The position numbers were made by a program, and so were the translations under genes. DNA of 64,000 nt. It comes from Euglena gracilis (lineage: Eukaryota > Euglenida > Euglenophyceae > Euglenales). The stretch is from NCBI GenBank assembly GCA_039621445.1, contig CP154957.1, positions 40,760,011-40,824,010 of the forward strand. The letters run 5' to 3'. Position 1 is the stretch's first letter, and the number at the start of each line of letters is the position of its first letter. This document shows positions 1 through 9,762 of the stretch, in pieces. The notes under the pieces are model-generated. The model was not told the origin of the DNA. It saw only the letters and a list, made by a program, of their open reading frames with translations, and did no database searches.

Positions 1-675
1 CAGGGCGCCAGAATAACAAAACCCCTTGCGTGGCCGACCCGTTTTGGTGGCCAATCCCTTTTGTTGCTCAACTGACCCAGGGCCCCAAAATAACAAAACC
101 CCTTGCGTGGCCGACCCGTTTTGGTGGCCAATCCCTTTTGTTGCTCAACTGACCCAGGGACCCAAAATAACAAAATCCTTTGCGCTGCCGACCCGTTTTG
201 GTGGCAAATCCCTTTTTTTGCTCAACTCACCCACGGCCCCTTCCGTTGCCGACACTGGCTGAGCAGGGGGAACACGGCGAGGCAGTTGAAGTTGCAGGCA
301 TGGTGATGGAGCCAAGGCGGACGTCCGGCAATAATGGAGTCAGTGTGTGATGGAATAAACTGTTGTGGCAGCAAATCCCTTTGGCAAATTCCTTTCATTG
401 CTCAACTGACCCAGGGCCCCAAAATAACAAAATCCCTTGCGTTGCCGACCCGTTTTGCTGGCAAATCCCTTTTGTTGCTCAACTGACCCAAGGCCCCAAA
501 ATAACAAAATCCCTTGCGTTGCCGACCCGTTTTGCTGGCAAATCCCTTTTGTTGCTCAACTGACCAGGGCCCCAAAATAACAAAATCCCTTGCGTTGCCG
601 ACCCGTTTTGCTGGCAAATCCCTTTTGTTGCTCAACTGACCCAAGGCCCCAAAATAACAAAATCCCTTTCGTTTT
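1..675. repeat. Satellite A, about 77-bp tandem repeat
   Basis: Units of 76 to 78 bp carry the landmarks GGGCCCCAAAATAACAAAAT, GCCGACCCGTTTTG and CAAATCCCTTTTGTTGCTCA. Unit landmarks fall near 82, 160, 420, 497, 573 and 650. A 130-bp non-repeat stretch (about 241-375) interrupts the array. ORFs through it exist only because the unit lacks stops in some frames, so I call no gene. Confidence 0.9.
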
Positions 676-1290
676 TGTGTCCCGTCCCCCCCTCGCTCCT
701 TGGAAGGGGGGTCGACCATGGACGCCCCCCCCCCCGGAAGGGGGGGTCGCGGTTATGGGGTGGGGGGGTCGACCATGGTCGCCCCTTGGAAGGGGGGGTT
801 GCGGTTATGGGGTGGGGGGGTCGACCATGGTCGCCCCTTGGAAGGGGGGGTCGCGGTTATGGGGTGGGGGGGTCGACCATGGTCGCCCCCCCGGAAGGGG
901 GGGTCGGGGTTATGGGGTGGGGGAGTCGACCATGGTCGCCCCCTCGGAAGTCGGAAGGGGGGGGGGGGGGGGGTTATGGGGTGGGGGCCGACCATGGTCG
1001 CCCCCTCGGAAGGGGGGGTCGCGGTTTTGGGGTGGGGGGGACGACCATGGTAGACCTCTACGCACGGGGGGATGCGGTCATGGGGAGGGGGTCGACCATG
1101 GTCGCCCCCCCTCGGAAGGGGGGTTCGCGGTTATGGAGTGGGGGTCGACCATGGTCGCCCTCGGTCGACCCCCACGACCAAGTGCAGCCGAACCTCGGTC
1201 CACCCCCACTCCCCCCCCCCCCGACCGAGAGCGACCGAGAGCGACCGAGAGCGACCGTGGGCCGACCATGGTCGAAGCCCATTAACCCCC
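676..1290. repeat. G-rich minisatellite with GTCGACCATGGTCG palindrome
   Basis: About ten units of 50 to 60 bp alternate a palindromic core (GTCGACCATGGTCG) with long G runs and GGTTATGGGGTGGGGG. The end degrades into GACCGAGAGCGACCGAGAGC. Runs of 7 to 14 G make the strand a strong G-quadruplex candidate. Apparent proteins rich in Gly and Pro are translation artefacts. Confidence 0.88.
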
Positions 1291-1375
1291 CCCCAGGATA
1301 TAGCAACCCCCCGGCGGGGGGGTCCGGGGGGGGGGGGGGGGGCGGGCCGCCCCCCCCCCCGGAGGAGGCCGTAGG
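1291..1375. other. Nearly pure G/C block
   Basis: Alternating C and G runs (for example CCCCCCGGCGGGGGG, then a run of more than 15 G, then more than 10 C) form an imperfect GC-only palindrome. The next 180 bases (1376-1550) hold no repeat, gene or motif that I can recognise. Confidence 0.7.
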
Positions 1376-1552
1376 CCGACTAAGTTCATTAGGGACTCTT
1401 TCTTTAACATGGGACACTTTTTTTGCCAGTTTCAAGCTCATTCCAATGTTTTTCCGTGCATTTTGAGTCAAATTTTACTGAATACTGATTCAAGTTTCCG
1501 GGGGGGGTTAAATTTCAAAAAAAAGGGGGTAATGCGGATGATTGGAGGTCGG

Positions 1553-1672
1553 GCCGACCAGGTCGGCCCGACCTCCGATGGTCGATAGGCCATAGCCAAT
1601 GGTCGGCCCGACCTAGGTCGGTCCGACCATGGTCGGTACGACCTCCTGGATCGTCATAGCCAATCATCCGCA
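1553..1672. repeat. GGTCGGGCCGACC palindrome cluster
   Basis: Repeated perfect palindrome GGTCGGGCCGACC / GGTCGGCCCGACC with short spacers (CATGGTCG, CTCCGATGGTCG). The same motif recurs at about 3830-3905, 9805-9895, 11195-11255, 15178-15245, 21650-21710 and 33225-33390. Confidence 0.85.
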
Positions 1673-1683
1673 CGGAGCCGATT

Positions 1684-2452
1684 TCGGGGGCAAATCCCTT
1701 TTGTTGCCCAACTGTTAGAGGGCCCCAAAATATCAAAATCCCTGGTGTTACCCACCCGTTTGGGGGCAAATCCCTTGTGTAACCCAACTGATTTGGGGGG
1801 CAAATCCCTTTTGTTGCCCAACTGTTCGAGGGCCCCAGAATAACAAAATACCTTGTGTTAACCACCCGTTTTGGGGGGCAAATCCCTTTTGTTGCCCAAC
1901 TGTTCGAGGGCCCCTAAATAACAAAATCCCTGGTGTTACCCACCTGTTTGGGGGCAAATCCCTTGTGTAACCCAACGGATTTCGGGGGCAAATCCCTTTT
2001 GTTGCCCAACTGTTAGAGGGCCCCAAAAAAATCAAAATCCCTGGTGTTCACCACCCGTTTTGGGGGGCAAATCCCTTGTGTTGCCCAACTGTTCGAGGGC
2101 CCCAGAATAACAAAATACCTTGTGTTAACCACCCGTTTTGGGGGGCAAATCCCTTTTGTTGCCCAACTGTTCGAGGGCCCCTAAATAACAAAATGTTACC
2201 CACCCGTTTGGGGGCAAATCCCTTGTGTAACCCAACGGATTTCGGGGGCAAATACCTTTTGTTGCCCAACTGTTCGAGGGCCCCAAAATATCAAAATCCC
2301 TGGTGTTACCCACCCGTTTTGGAGGGCAAATCCCTTGTGTAACCCAACGGATTTCGGGGGCAAATCCCTTTTGTTGCCCAACTGTTCGAGGGTCCCTAAA
2401 TAACAAAATCCCTTGTGTTAGGGCAAATCCCTTGTGTAACCCAACCATACAA
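1684..2452. repeat. Satellite A-prime, diverged relative of satellite A
   Basis: Composite units of about 110 to 190 bp share with satellite A the words CAAATCCCTTTTGTTGCCCA and GGGCCCCAAAATA-CAAAAT, but use ACCCACCCGTTTGGGGG spacers and CAACGGATTTCGGGGG segments. The minus strand of 12310-14570 has the same skeleton. Confidence 0.85.
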
Positions 2453-2672
2453 TTGCTTACCGACCCCCGGGGGGGGGAGGGGGGTCACTCCACTTTTTTA
2501 AAAACCAGTCAGTCATTCATTTTCAAAAAACCAGCCAGTCACTCCCCCCCCCCGGGGGGGGGGGGGGGGGTCGGCCACTCAGAAAAACGGCCACTTTCCA
2601 GTCACTTTAGGCCATTTTAGGCCCAAAAAAATTTTCCGGCGCCTTCGGCGCCGGGGTCACTATACAACAAAA
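2453..2672. other. G/C tracts and a short GNA-loop hairpin
   Basis: C and G runs are followed by CCAGTCACT-type short repeats and, at 2636-2654, an 8-bp stem CCGGCGCC / GGCGCCGG with loop TTC (GAA on the other strand). No gene is seen. Confidence 0.6.
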
Positions 2673-2755
2673 AAGGGGTGGCGGACGCCGGTTCTGTCCA
2701 AAGCCCGGCGTCCGGAACGCCGGGCTTTGGACAGAACCGGCGTCCGCCACCCCTT
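2673..2755. repeat. Perfect hairpin, 39-nt arms, CGCCGGTTCTGTCC family
   Basis: Arms 2673-2711 and 2717-2755 are perfectly complementary around the loop CCGGA (2712-2716). The arm holds GGACGCCGGTTCTGTCC and AAGCCCGGCG. Related hairpins or half-arms lie at 7225-7266, 14167-14225 and 23805-23887. Confidence 0.93.
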
Positions 2756-3160
2756 GTTTAAAGCGGCGTTTTAGAGACGCCGGGTTCAGGACAGAACCAG
2801 CGTCCCCACCCTTCGGTCAAAGGACACTCCCAGGACCAATTTTTCACCACTAATCTGCAATGTCACGCCACTTTGCATTTCACCAAATTCCGGCGATCGC
2901 GAGGGTATTTCTGGCTGTGTCAATCGTCCAAGTAGAAACTCACCCCTCAATCGAAAGACACTGGCGATCCCCACCAAATTCAGCCACGCCTCCTGGAGCT
3001 CTTATTTTCTGTCACTGGGAAATCCTAATTTCACAACTCTGGTGCCCCCAGGACCCCTCACGAGGTCGATTCGAAGAGAAAAAATGTTTCTGTAAGGGTT
3101 TTTCAGCATCTTAAACAAAAAATCACTGAAAATTACCACAAATTTCGACTCTGATACGAA
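2756..3160. repeat. Dispersed block B1, direct copy of 23888-24290
   Basis: Long near-identity to 23888-24290 (same orientation) and to 7190-6800 (inverted). Landmarks in order are CACTCCCAGGACCAAT, CACCAAATTCCGGCGATCGC, AGCTCTTATTTTCTGTCACT and CACTGAAA. The right end runs straight into the next hairpin. No open coding signal is conserved between copies. Confidence 0.85.
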
Positions 3161-3282
3161 AACTGTGTCCAGAACGCCGGTTCGGGCGTGAAGCCGTGTT
3201 CCAGAACGCCGGTTCGGGCGGCAGCCCGAACCGGCGTTCTGGAACACGGCTTCACGCCCGAACCGGCGTTCTGGACACAGTT
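3161..3282. repeat. Perfect hairpin, 59-nt arms, CGCCGGTTCGGGC family
   Basis: Arms 3161-3219 and 3224-3282 are perfectly complementary; the loop is GGCA. The whole block is repeated in opposite orientation at 25050-25173, with the loop accordingly TGCC. Confidence 0.95.
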
Positions 3283-3800
3283 GTTGAAACCGTGGATTAG
3301 GGGCTCTGGCTTCACGCCCGAACCGGCGTTCAAGGAATCCAGGCCAATTTCGCCCTAAATAACCATTTTTCGAACATTTTGGAGCATTTTTGGGCTCCTT
3401 TTGGCGCATGGCCATGTCGATCGGCCGATTGAAGTTTTCACAGGTCTGGTGCCATGTTACCCGTCAATCAAAAGCTCTTTTCAAGGGCTTTTGGCAGATG
3501 GCCACAGGATTCAGCCATTATGCACACAGCGCTTATTTTCAGCGATCGTGCATTCCAAAATTTGACATCTTACAGTCTGTAATTTGTGAAATCCCACACC
3601 TCAGGTGCCATACAGCATATCAATTGAAAGCTCTCGCCAAGACCTTTCATTTGGTACCCTCAGAACTCAGCTACACTGCAGTGCACTCTGAAAATCGGCG
3701 ATCGCGTTTTCCGACCCTGTTTGCAAAGTCGAAATTCCAATGTTTCACCAGCCATGTTGCCCATCGATCAAAAGCTCTTCTCAGGGGCTTTCAGCAGGCC
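3283..3800. repeat. Dispersed block B2 with periodic TCGATCGAAAGCTCTT box
   Basis: Boxes close to ATCGATCAAAAGCTCTT lie at about 3463, 3621 and 3765, giving a 145 to 158 bp spacing, with otherwise diverged sequence between. Inverted homology to 24560-25049. The box recurs about 18 times in the window. The ORF across it is not conserved between copies. Confidence 0.8.
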
Positions 3801-4300
3801 CCGAGTGGATTTCCGGTGGTGGTCGCTGTGGTGGTCGGCCCGACCGTGGTCGGCCCGACCATGACCCCCTGTGGTGGTCGGCCCGACCTGGTTGGCCCGA
3901 CCACCATTTTTTTGCACTACCCCCCCCCTGAAAATTTTTTTTGTCCAAATCACCCCAACACCACAAAACCCACCCAAATGGCTCCAGAACCCCCCAATCG
4001 GGGGTGAATATGCAAAAACTTGGGGGGGATATGCCCATTTTGGGCCACTTTTGGCAAAAGAACACCTCTCCCCATCGGATTTTCAATATAATAGCAAAAT
4101 TTTGCACAAAAAGGACTTAGCACTCAAATATGCTGATGGCGTTTTCCTGTGTCCAAAAAGAAATTATGAGGTTATTTGAAGGAGTAGGGTTAGGGTTACG
4201 ATTCTTATCCAAATAGCAGAACATTTCCCGCTCAACGTTGTTAGATTGGTCTCTACAAGGTACCCAGCGAACCCAAAGAGCCGCCCAACTGGGGTTAAAA
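3801..4300. repeat. Dispersed block S, copy 1
   Basis: GGTCGGCCCGACC palindromes, then a C-tract, then AATCGGGGGTGAATATGC and a tail ending GGAGTAGGGTTAGGGTTACG. It is duplicated at 21610-22310, and partly at 11195-11445, 9800-9900 and 15075-15270 (inverted). At 4184-4202 it preserves the empty site for the insertion at 22028-22208. Confidence 0.85.
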
Positions 4301-4355
4301 ACATGGGGGGACCCGAGCGAGGCGCCGAAGGCGCCGAGCGAGGGTCCCCCCATGT
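4301..4355 (+). repeat. Hairpin with tandem GA mismatches and GAA triloop
   Basis: The outer 14-bp stem pairs 4301-4314 with 4342-4355. The next six positions (GAGCGA against GAGCGA) give G.A/A.G, two G-C pairs and G.A/A.G, both in a 5'-CGAG-3' context. The inner 6-bp stem GGCGCC/GGCGCC closes on GAA (4327-4329). The opposite strand would have T.C mismatches and a TTC loop. An identical copy lies at 22310-22364, same strand. Confidence 0.9.
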
Positions 4356-4376
4356 GTATTACAGTGAGTGGACAGG

Positions 4377-4525
4377 GTTATTGAAACTTTTGGACAAAAT
4401 TATTGAAACTTTTGGACAAAGTAATTGAAACTTTTGGACAAAGTTATTGAAACTTTTGGACAAAGTTATTGAAACTTTTGGACAAAGTTATTGAAACTTT
4501 TGGACAAAGTTATTGAAACTACCAA
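4377..4525. repeat. 22-bp minisatellite TTATTGAAACTTTTGGACAAAG
   Basis: Seven near-identical units. The reverse-complement array lies at 5825-5930, so 4235-4525 and 5818-6000 form inverted arms around 4526-5817. Flanking words (CTACAAGGTACC, AAAGAGCCGCCCAACT) are inverted as well. Confidence 0.93.
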
Positions 4526-5817
4526 AAAAAATAATCACATGAACTGAGGAAGTCCTCACATTGTTTTTAAAATGTATTCCCATGCCTTTAAACACTTCAC
4601 TTTGTTTGACACTTGGTCAGTTTGGTTCATCAGAATACCGTCCAATTTTGACGACAATCACACCATTCCTCCGAATAAAAAAAAAGCATGTGCAGTTCCA
4701 AAAGGCAACCGCAGGCAAAGAGGAAAAAACCAGTGCCCTCTCAGAACCCCATCAATTTCACATTTGGAAGCGGGGCAAAGAATGGTGAGTTGGGCCCCTC
4801 ACCATCCCCGGTCCAGGTCCAGGGTCCGGGCCAGGGTTTGCCAAAAGAAATTTGTTGAGCGCCCCGATCTCCCCCTCCCCCCCATCTTCCCCCCCCCCCA
4901 ACCTTATCTCATGCTCGGGTTAGCCAAAACTGCACAAAATGGCCGAAATTAGCCGAAAAATGGCCGTAACTTGGGTTACACGAAGAGTTGGGGGGGAAAA
5001 TAAACCATGCAGCCATGGTTGGATAGGGCATTCCAAGGGCTTCACTTTTGCTCTCCGGATATTTTCTTTGATTTTGCTTCATTGTCGAGATATTTTGAAA
5101 AAAATCGATTTTTTTGACGAAAAAAAAATGGCCCCAAAACACTCCAAAATGGTTGTTTTCGGCCACAAAAGCGCGCGGTAACAGGGGCCAGGCGTGTCGG
5201 CAGCCAAAATGGCGAATGGGGGTGATAGAGGGCCTCCAGGGGTACATTTTGTCAGACCGACACTTCCGGAAATAATGTACATTTCTCGAAATATTTTCAA
5301 AAAATCAACTTTTTTGACCGATAATCTTACCCCGGCAAAATGGCAGAGTCGAAACTGTGGGGGGGTGGCAAATCCTACCCAGTTTGGACCCCTTCGCGGG
5401 TGAATAACTTGGGCCTGGCGAGGAGTTGTGGGTCAAACGGAGGTTATTCAGAAACTCCAGTTGCTTGTGACTGAAAAAAAATTCTTGGAACGGAGCCAAG
5501 ATCATGGTAATAATCTGCAGTTTTCGCGGTCTTACCCAGGGGCGGGCGGGGGGGGGGGGGGCGGGGGGGCAAACAACCCCTTTCCCCGGTGGTAAGTTTC
5601 GCTCTTACCCACAAAGGTACAAGAGCTCAGTGACCCCCTTTGGCCTCCCGGACCCAGAAAAGCTGTTTTTGAGTCCTGGGGGGGGACTGGCCATGACTCA
5701 GAAATCCTAGTTGGTGGAGAAGCAAAATCTACCTGTCCCTCCCGGTCTGCTCCAAGCCATTCCAGCCTCAGGCATCCTCTGCCCCCCAGGGGAGGTCCAG
5801 CAGAGTTCCCCCCAACT
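4526..5817. other. Interior of an inverted-arm unit; dispersed repeat P
   Basis: About 1.3 kb with no gene I can support. 4930-5110 belongs to a degenerate repeat (landmarks ATAGGGCATTCCAAGGG, TTTGATTTTGCTTCATT, TTTTGAAAAAAATCGATTTT) also seen at about 35880-36020, 38330-38450 and, inverted, 40260-40740. Around 5520-5600 there is a long G-tract. ORFs of 60 to 126 aa here are unlike any family I know. Confidence 0.5.
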
Positions 5818-6000
5818 ACCAAAATTTTTTGGTAGTTTCAATAACTTTGTCCAAAAGTTTCAATTACTTTGTCCAAAAGTTTCAATAACTTTGTCCAAAA
5901 GTTTCAATTATTTGTCCGAAAGTTTCAATATCTCTGGGTCCCGGCTGTAACCCTAGTTGGGCGGCTCTTTGGGGTAGCTGGTACCTTGTAGGGCCCAATT
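5818..6000. repeat. Inverted 22-bp minisatellite and arm
   Basis: Four to five units of CAATAACTTTGTCCAAAAGTTT, the reverse complement of 4377-4525, followed by the reverse complement of 4235-4290 (AGTTGGGCGGCTCTTTGGG). This makes an inverted-arm structure of about 1.8 kb. Confidence 0.88.
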
Positions 6001-6061
6001 TATCACGTTTCTGAACAGCCGGCTGTAGTCCTCAAAATTGAAATTTTTCTAAGCAGGTCAA

Positions 6062-6185
6062 TGAAGGAGTAGGGTTAGGGTCAGGGTTAGGGTTAGGGTT
6101 CGGATCAGGGTTAGGTACAGGGTACAGGGTTAGGGTTAGGTATACGGTTAGGGTCAGGGTTAGGTTTAGGGTTTTGGTATAAGGA
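6062..6185 (+). repeat. Interstitial telomere-like tract (TTAGGG/TCAGGG)
   Basis: Degenerate GGGTTA repeats mixed with GGGTCA, GGGTACA and GGGTTC. It lies internally and is not a chromosome end. Similar tracts lie at 11477-11655 and, shorter, at 4184-4198, 22012-22026 and 33630-33650. 6186-6370 holds only G/C tracts. Confidence 0.75.
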
Positions 6186-6374
6186 TTTTGGGGGCTAGGC
6201 AGTCAAGTTCGGGTCCCGTAACCCCCCCCCCTTGTCTGGTTAAGTTCGGACCACGACAGGGGGGGTCCCGCGGGACCCCCCACCCCCCCGTGCCTGGGCT
6301 CCTTTGTTATTTGAGGGGGGTGCAGGGGGTGACCAAGTGACTTACAAAAGCGACTCAGCTCTGTTTTCCCCGAG

Positions 6375-6515
6375 GGGGGGGGGCTTAAGCCGGCGTTTGA
6401 GACGCCGGGCTCAGGACAGAACCGGCGTCCCCCCCCACGGGCTTCCGGACGCCGGTTCTGTCCTAAAGCCCGGCGTTAGGAACGCCGGCTTTGTCCAAAG
6501 CCCGGCGTCCGATTT
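6375..6515. repeat. Degenerate CGCCGGTTCTGTCC hairpin remnants
   Basis: Several partial arms (GACGCCGGGCTCAGGACAGA, GACGCCGGTTCTGTCC, AAGCCCGGCGTTAGGAACGC) are separated by C-tracts. It looks like collapsed copies of the 2673-2755 hairpin family. Confidence 0.7.
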
Positions 6516-6539
6516 TCATTCCTAAAAATGTCACCAAAA

Positions 6540-7266
6540 GTGCCCAAAAGTGGCCCTAAGGTGCTGGTATGAGTGTTTCAACCACCAAGGACAATGAATT
6601 TTGCCATCTGGGGACCACTAGGGTGGCTATCCAAATTTGGTGAAAATTGGCCCAGATTTGGAAATAGAGTACCGTGCAGCGTGGAAAGATCTGATGAGCA
6701 CCGCTGGTCGTCTGTTGAAAAGAGCTTTCGATCGAGGGGTAACTTGGTACCCTAACGTTGCACGCAGCCCGAGATACGCTCGCGGTCGTTGGATCGGCCA
6801 GAATCTGAGTCGAAATTTGTCGCAATTTTCAGTGATTTTTGGTTTAAGATGCTCAATAAACCTTACAGAAACGTTTTTCCTCTTCGAATCAACGACCTGA
6901 GGGCCTTGGGGGGTCACCAGAGTTGTGAAATTAGGATTCCCCACTGACAGAAAATAAGAGCTCCAGGCGAAGTGGCTGAATTTGGTGGTGATCGCCAGTC
7001 GTCTGATGAAAAGAGCTTTCGATCGAGGGGTGATTTTATACCTGGACGATTGACACCGCCAGAAATACCCTCGCGATCGCCGGAATTTGGTGAAGTGCAA
7101 AATGGTGTGACATTGCAGATCAGTGGTCGGAGATTGGTCCTGGGAGTGTCCTTTGGCCGAAGGTTGGGGACGCCGGTTCTGTCCTGAGCCCGGCGTCTTT
7201 AAAACGCCGGCTTAAACAAGAGGTGTCGGACGCCGGTTCTGTCCAAAGCCCGGCGTCCGACACCTC
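6540..7266. repeat. Block B1, inverted copy of 23800-24540
   Basis: Reads as the reverse complement of 23800-24540 over about 720 bp, including two TCGATCGAAAGCTCTT boxes and a half hairpin at the end. At 6575-6600 it preserves the empty site (CAATGAATTTTGCC on this strand) of the insertion at 10651-10996. Confidence 0.88.
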
Positions 7267-7813
7267 TTTTTTGTAGTAAAATCTCCAGAAGGGTGGGGGG
7301 GAGTGCCAGACGGTAGACTGGGGGGGGGGGTCCTGGGTGGTCGGCCGACTAGTCGGCCGACCACCCAATTGGTCGGCCGACTAGGCCTGGTCGGCAGCAA
7401 GTCGGCGAGACAGGGGGGGGGGTCCTGGGTGGTCGGCCGACTAGTCGGCCGACCACCCACTCTAATGTAGTTACGGGCCAGTCTCGCCGACTTTTAAGCC
7501 CCCCCCCCTAGCCCAAATGTGAGCAAAAAATATCCCCTGTTTCGTCGGAAATTTTTTGTGCTGTTCTGAGATCTCCCCCCCCCCCGGGAAAAAAGAACAA
7601 CACAAGTAATTTCTGAAATCCTTTCCAACAGCTTGCAAAATGGCCACTCTCTATGGCATGTCCCATACGGCCTTTGTGCCCCTTTCCGTGGTTACGAATA
7701 CAGCTATATGCAAAACGTACGCATGCCGCTGTGGGACTCCCACGGCCACGCACTATGTGTGTGAAGTCCAGGCCTTTGCTTAAGGGGTTGCCCCCCCTGG
7801 GATGGTCTAAAAA

Positions 7814-8347
7814 TTGGCCAGTGGGGTGCACTTTCCCCCGGGGGGAGGGGAGACAGTAGCTATTCCAATTTTCCAAGGTGAAGCCGATTTGCTAACCAGC
7901 CCCGGTGTCCTCCCTCCCCCCCCCCCGGTGCTCCTTAAACAAAGACCTGGTGAGGAGTGTGCAAAAGTGGGCGAGAACTACCACATGCGCACTCCCGCGT
8001 ACGCGGTCGTGCATTTGAAGGCCCACGCGGACGGGAAGCGGCTGCTTCACAAAGGCCAAAAACGACCGCACGACGATGATGCAGGACAAGGAGCACATGC
8101 GCCTGTGCCTGCTGCATCTGTTCTCCTGAACCCTGGTCCTCAGATGAATCCACCTGGTCCGGCTCGTGTGGCTCAGCACATTCGGGCGCTCATGAAGGCC
8201 GAGCATCGGGCGGCGGAAGAGCACGGGAGGACCTGTCACCCTCTTCCGGATTTGGAGGCTCTCACCCAGCAAGAGGGAGAGGGGGGGGCCGATCCCTCGG
8301 AGGAGGTCAGCCTGTCAGACGAGGACGCGGAGCCGGATTCCGTCTAA
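7814..8347 (+). CDS. Candidate first coding block of element N
   Basis: Open frame of 177 codons. Its last 110 residues look coding: basic and Ala-rich (ARVAQHIRALMKAEHRAAEE), then acidic (SLSDEDAEPDSV) before the stop TAA at 8345. The first part crosses two C/G tracts (PPGGG, PPPPPV), so the true start or a splice acceptor may lie near 7935. No domain is recognised. It lies inside the inverted arms of element N and upstream of the better supported exons at 8782-9537. The join between them is unresolved, and the frame could instead be a separate short gene. Confidence 0.4.
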   Translation: MASGVHFPPGGGETVAIPIFQGEADLLTSPGVLPPPPPVLLKQRPGEECAKVGENYHMRTPAYAVVHLKAHADGKRLLHKGQKRPHDDDAGQGAHAPVPAASVLLNPGPQMNPPGPARVAQHIRALMKAEHRAAEEHGRTCHPLPDLEALTQQEGEGGADPSEEVSLSDEDAEPDSV

Positions 8348-8781
8348 GCCATCGAGAGTCGCCATATTTCCAAGTGCAATCGCACTTCAATACTTCGCAA
8401 CTCGTAAGCATTGGGGGGGGGGGGGAATAAATGGGGGGCGGGACGTGTTCCAACTTTTTAACCCTAACGCTAACCCTTGCCAATTCCCACAGGCATGGCG
8501 TTCCCGCTGTGTTTTTTTTTCTTCCCGGATCCGGTCCTCCGTGCCGGTGTCCTCTATGTGAGGCCCACAAGGCCCAGGAGACGATTATCAGATGTTTTGG
8601 AGACAAATTACAAGGCGACCACCACCCCTACCCTAACACCTACCCCACCAGGGCCACCACCCCCGAAGGCCCAGAAAAGCGCCAGGAAGGCACGCAAGGT
8701 GCGAGCCCCCCCGAAAGCCAAGGAATAAGGTATTCATCCCCTTTCATCCCCTTTCACGTGTGCAACATTTTTATGCAACAG

Positions 8782-9537
8782 ACCGAAATTTGTGAGGTTT
8801 TGGATGTGGACGAGGGTTATGACAGCCCGGATATGCTCAGACCGCGAGGTGATGTCTTCATTTTTAGCAAAACTCTGTTTAACTTTTCCCCTCAGACGAG
8901 TTGCGAGATGCCTCGCAGAGCTCATCGCAGCTGCCACCTACATCCCTTCTGCCCCCCCGCCCTGTGTCATCCCTGTTGCCCACACCTACCAGTGCGGGTG
9001 ATTCCCCCCCCCCCCGGAATTGCACACAAAAAACACCGTGGCCCGAGTTCAGTTTCATCCTGGGAAGGGATTTTGTTATTGGAGGGGGGGGTGCGGGGGG
9101 GGGGGGGGGGGCGGAGCCCCCCCCCCCCGCCTACTTCTGAGTTGCACACAAAAACAACATGGCCCAAGTTCAGTTTCATCCTGGGAAGGGATTTTGTTAT
9201 TGGGGGGGGGGGGGGGGGGGGGGGGGGGCGGAGCCCCCCCCGCTGACTTCTGAGTTGCACAAAAAACAGCATGGCCCCAGGTCGCTTTCATCGCCAGGAA
9301 AGCATTTTGTTATTGGAGGGGGGGTTCGGTTTCACTCCGGAAAAATATTTCTGCTTCGTTTTGGATACCATCACAGCACTGCTATTACTTGGTGTTTCTC
9401 TGCACCTCAATCCCCTCGCCAATGCCGTTTCTCGTTGCTGTAAAACTCTTCATAACAAGCAGGGTGAGTATTTCGGCGACCACCTTTTGTGCTTCTCCTC
9501 CGCAGTGACCGGTTTTGGTCTACGTAGATCATTTTAG
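8782..9537 (+). CDS. Spliced exons of the element N gene, function unknown
   Basis: Three exons phase cleanly. Exon 8782-8848 follows a 52-nt intron (8730-8781, GTATTC...ACAG). Intron 8849-8895 (47 nt, GTGATG...CTCAG) joins TEICEVLDVDEGYDSPDMLR in frame to DELRDASQSSSQLPPTSLL, which ends near 9005. A later exon ends at 9463 (hydrophobic TITALLLLGVSLHL), with intron 9464-9505 (42 nt, GTGAGT...CGCAG) and a final exon 9506-9537 (VTGFGLRRSF, stop TAG). The stop lies 11 bp before the right arm. The exon upstream of 8730 (about 8484-8729, Lys/Pro-rich) is ambiguous because one frame hits a stop just before the donor. No homologue is recognised. Confidence 0.5.
9010..9330 (+). repeat. Three tandem copies of a G-tract unit, about 115-120 bp
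   Basis: Each unit runs TTGCACACAAAAAACA, then TTCAGTTTCATCCTGGGAAG, then GGATTTTGTTATTGG, then a long G-tract and GCGGAGCCCCCC. It probably lies within an intron of the element N gene. The word AAGGGATTTTGTTATT is shared with the satellites at 1-675 and 12310-14570 and with 11733-11950. Confidence 0.85.
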
Positions 9538-9762
9538 CATGTTTTTTTGGCTCACATTTGGGCTGGGGGGGGGCTTAAAAGTCGGCGAGACTGGCCCGTA
9601 ACTACATTAGAGTGGGGGGTCGGCCGACTAGTCGGCCGACCACCCAGGACCCCCCCCCCTGTCTCGCCGACTAGCTGCCGACCAGGCCTAGTCGGCCGAC
9701 CAATTGGGTGGTCGGCCGACTAGTCGGCCGACCACCCAAGACCCCCCCCCCAGTCTACCGCC

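Larger units (their letters stand above)
7309..9762 (+). mobile_element. Inverted-arm element N carrying a spliced ORF
   Basis: Long inverted terminal arms (7309-7525 and 9548-9762) begin GACGGTAGACTG and match over about 215 bp. Each arm is packed with the palindrome GGTCGGCCGACTAGTCGGCC. The outer flanks look like the two halves of one target: AGGGTGGGGGGGAGTGC on the left and GGGGTAGTGCAAAAAAA on the right, which read together in uninserted relatives at 3900-3930 and 21710-21740. The interior holds a gene (7814-9537). I infer a transposable element of unknown superfamily; no transposase motif was seen. Confidence 0.7.

Noticed and set aside
1-675. CRISPR-like regular repeats
   Set aside because: Unit and spacer are both repeated, there are no unique spacers, and the context is eukaryotic.
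590-1466. Gly/Pro/Arg-rich ORFs (up to 263 codons)
   Set aside because: Translations of G-tract minisatellites; present in many overlapping frames.
6062-6185. True chromosome end
   Set aside because: Degenerate repeats with unrelated sequence on both sides.
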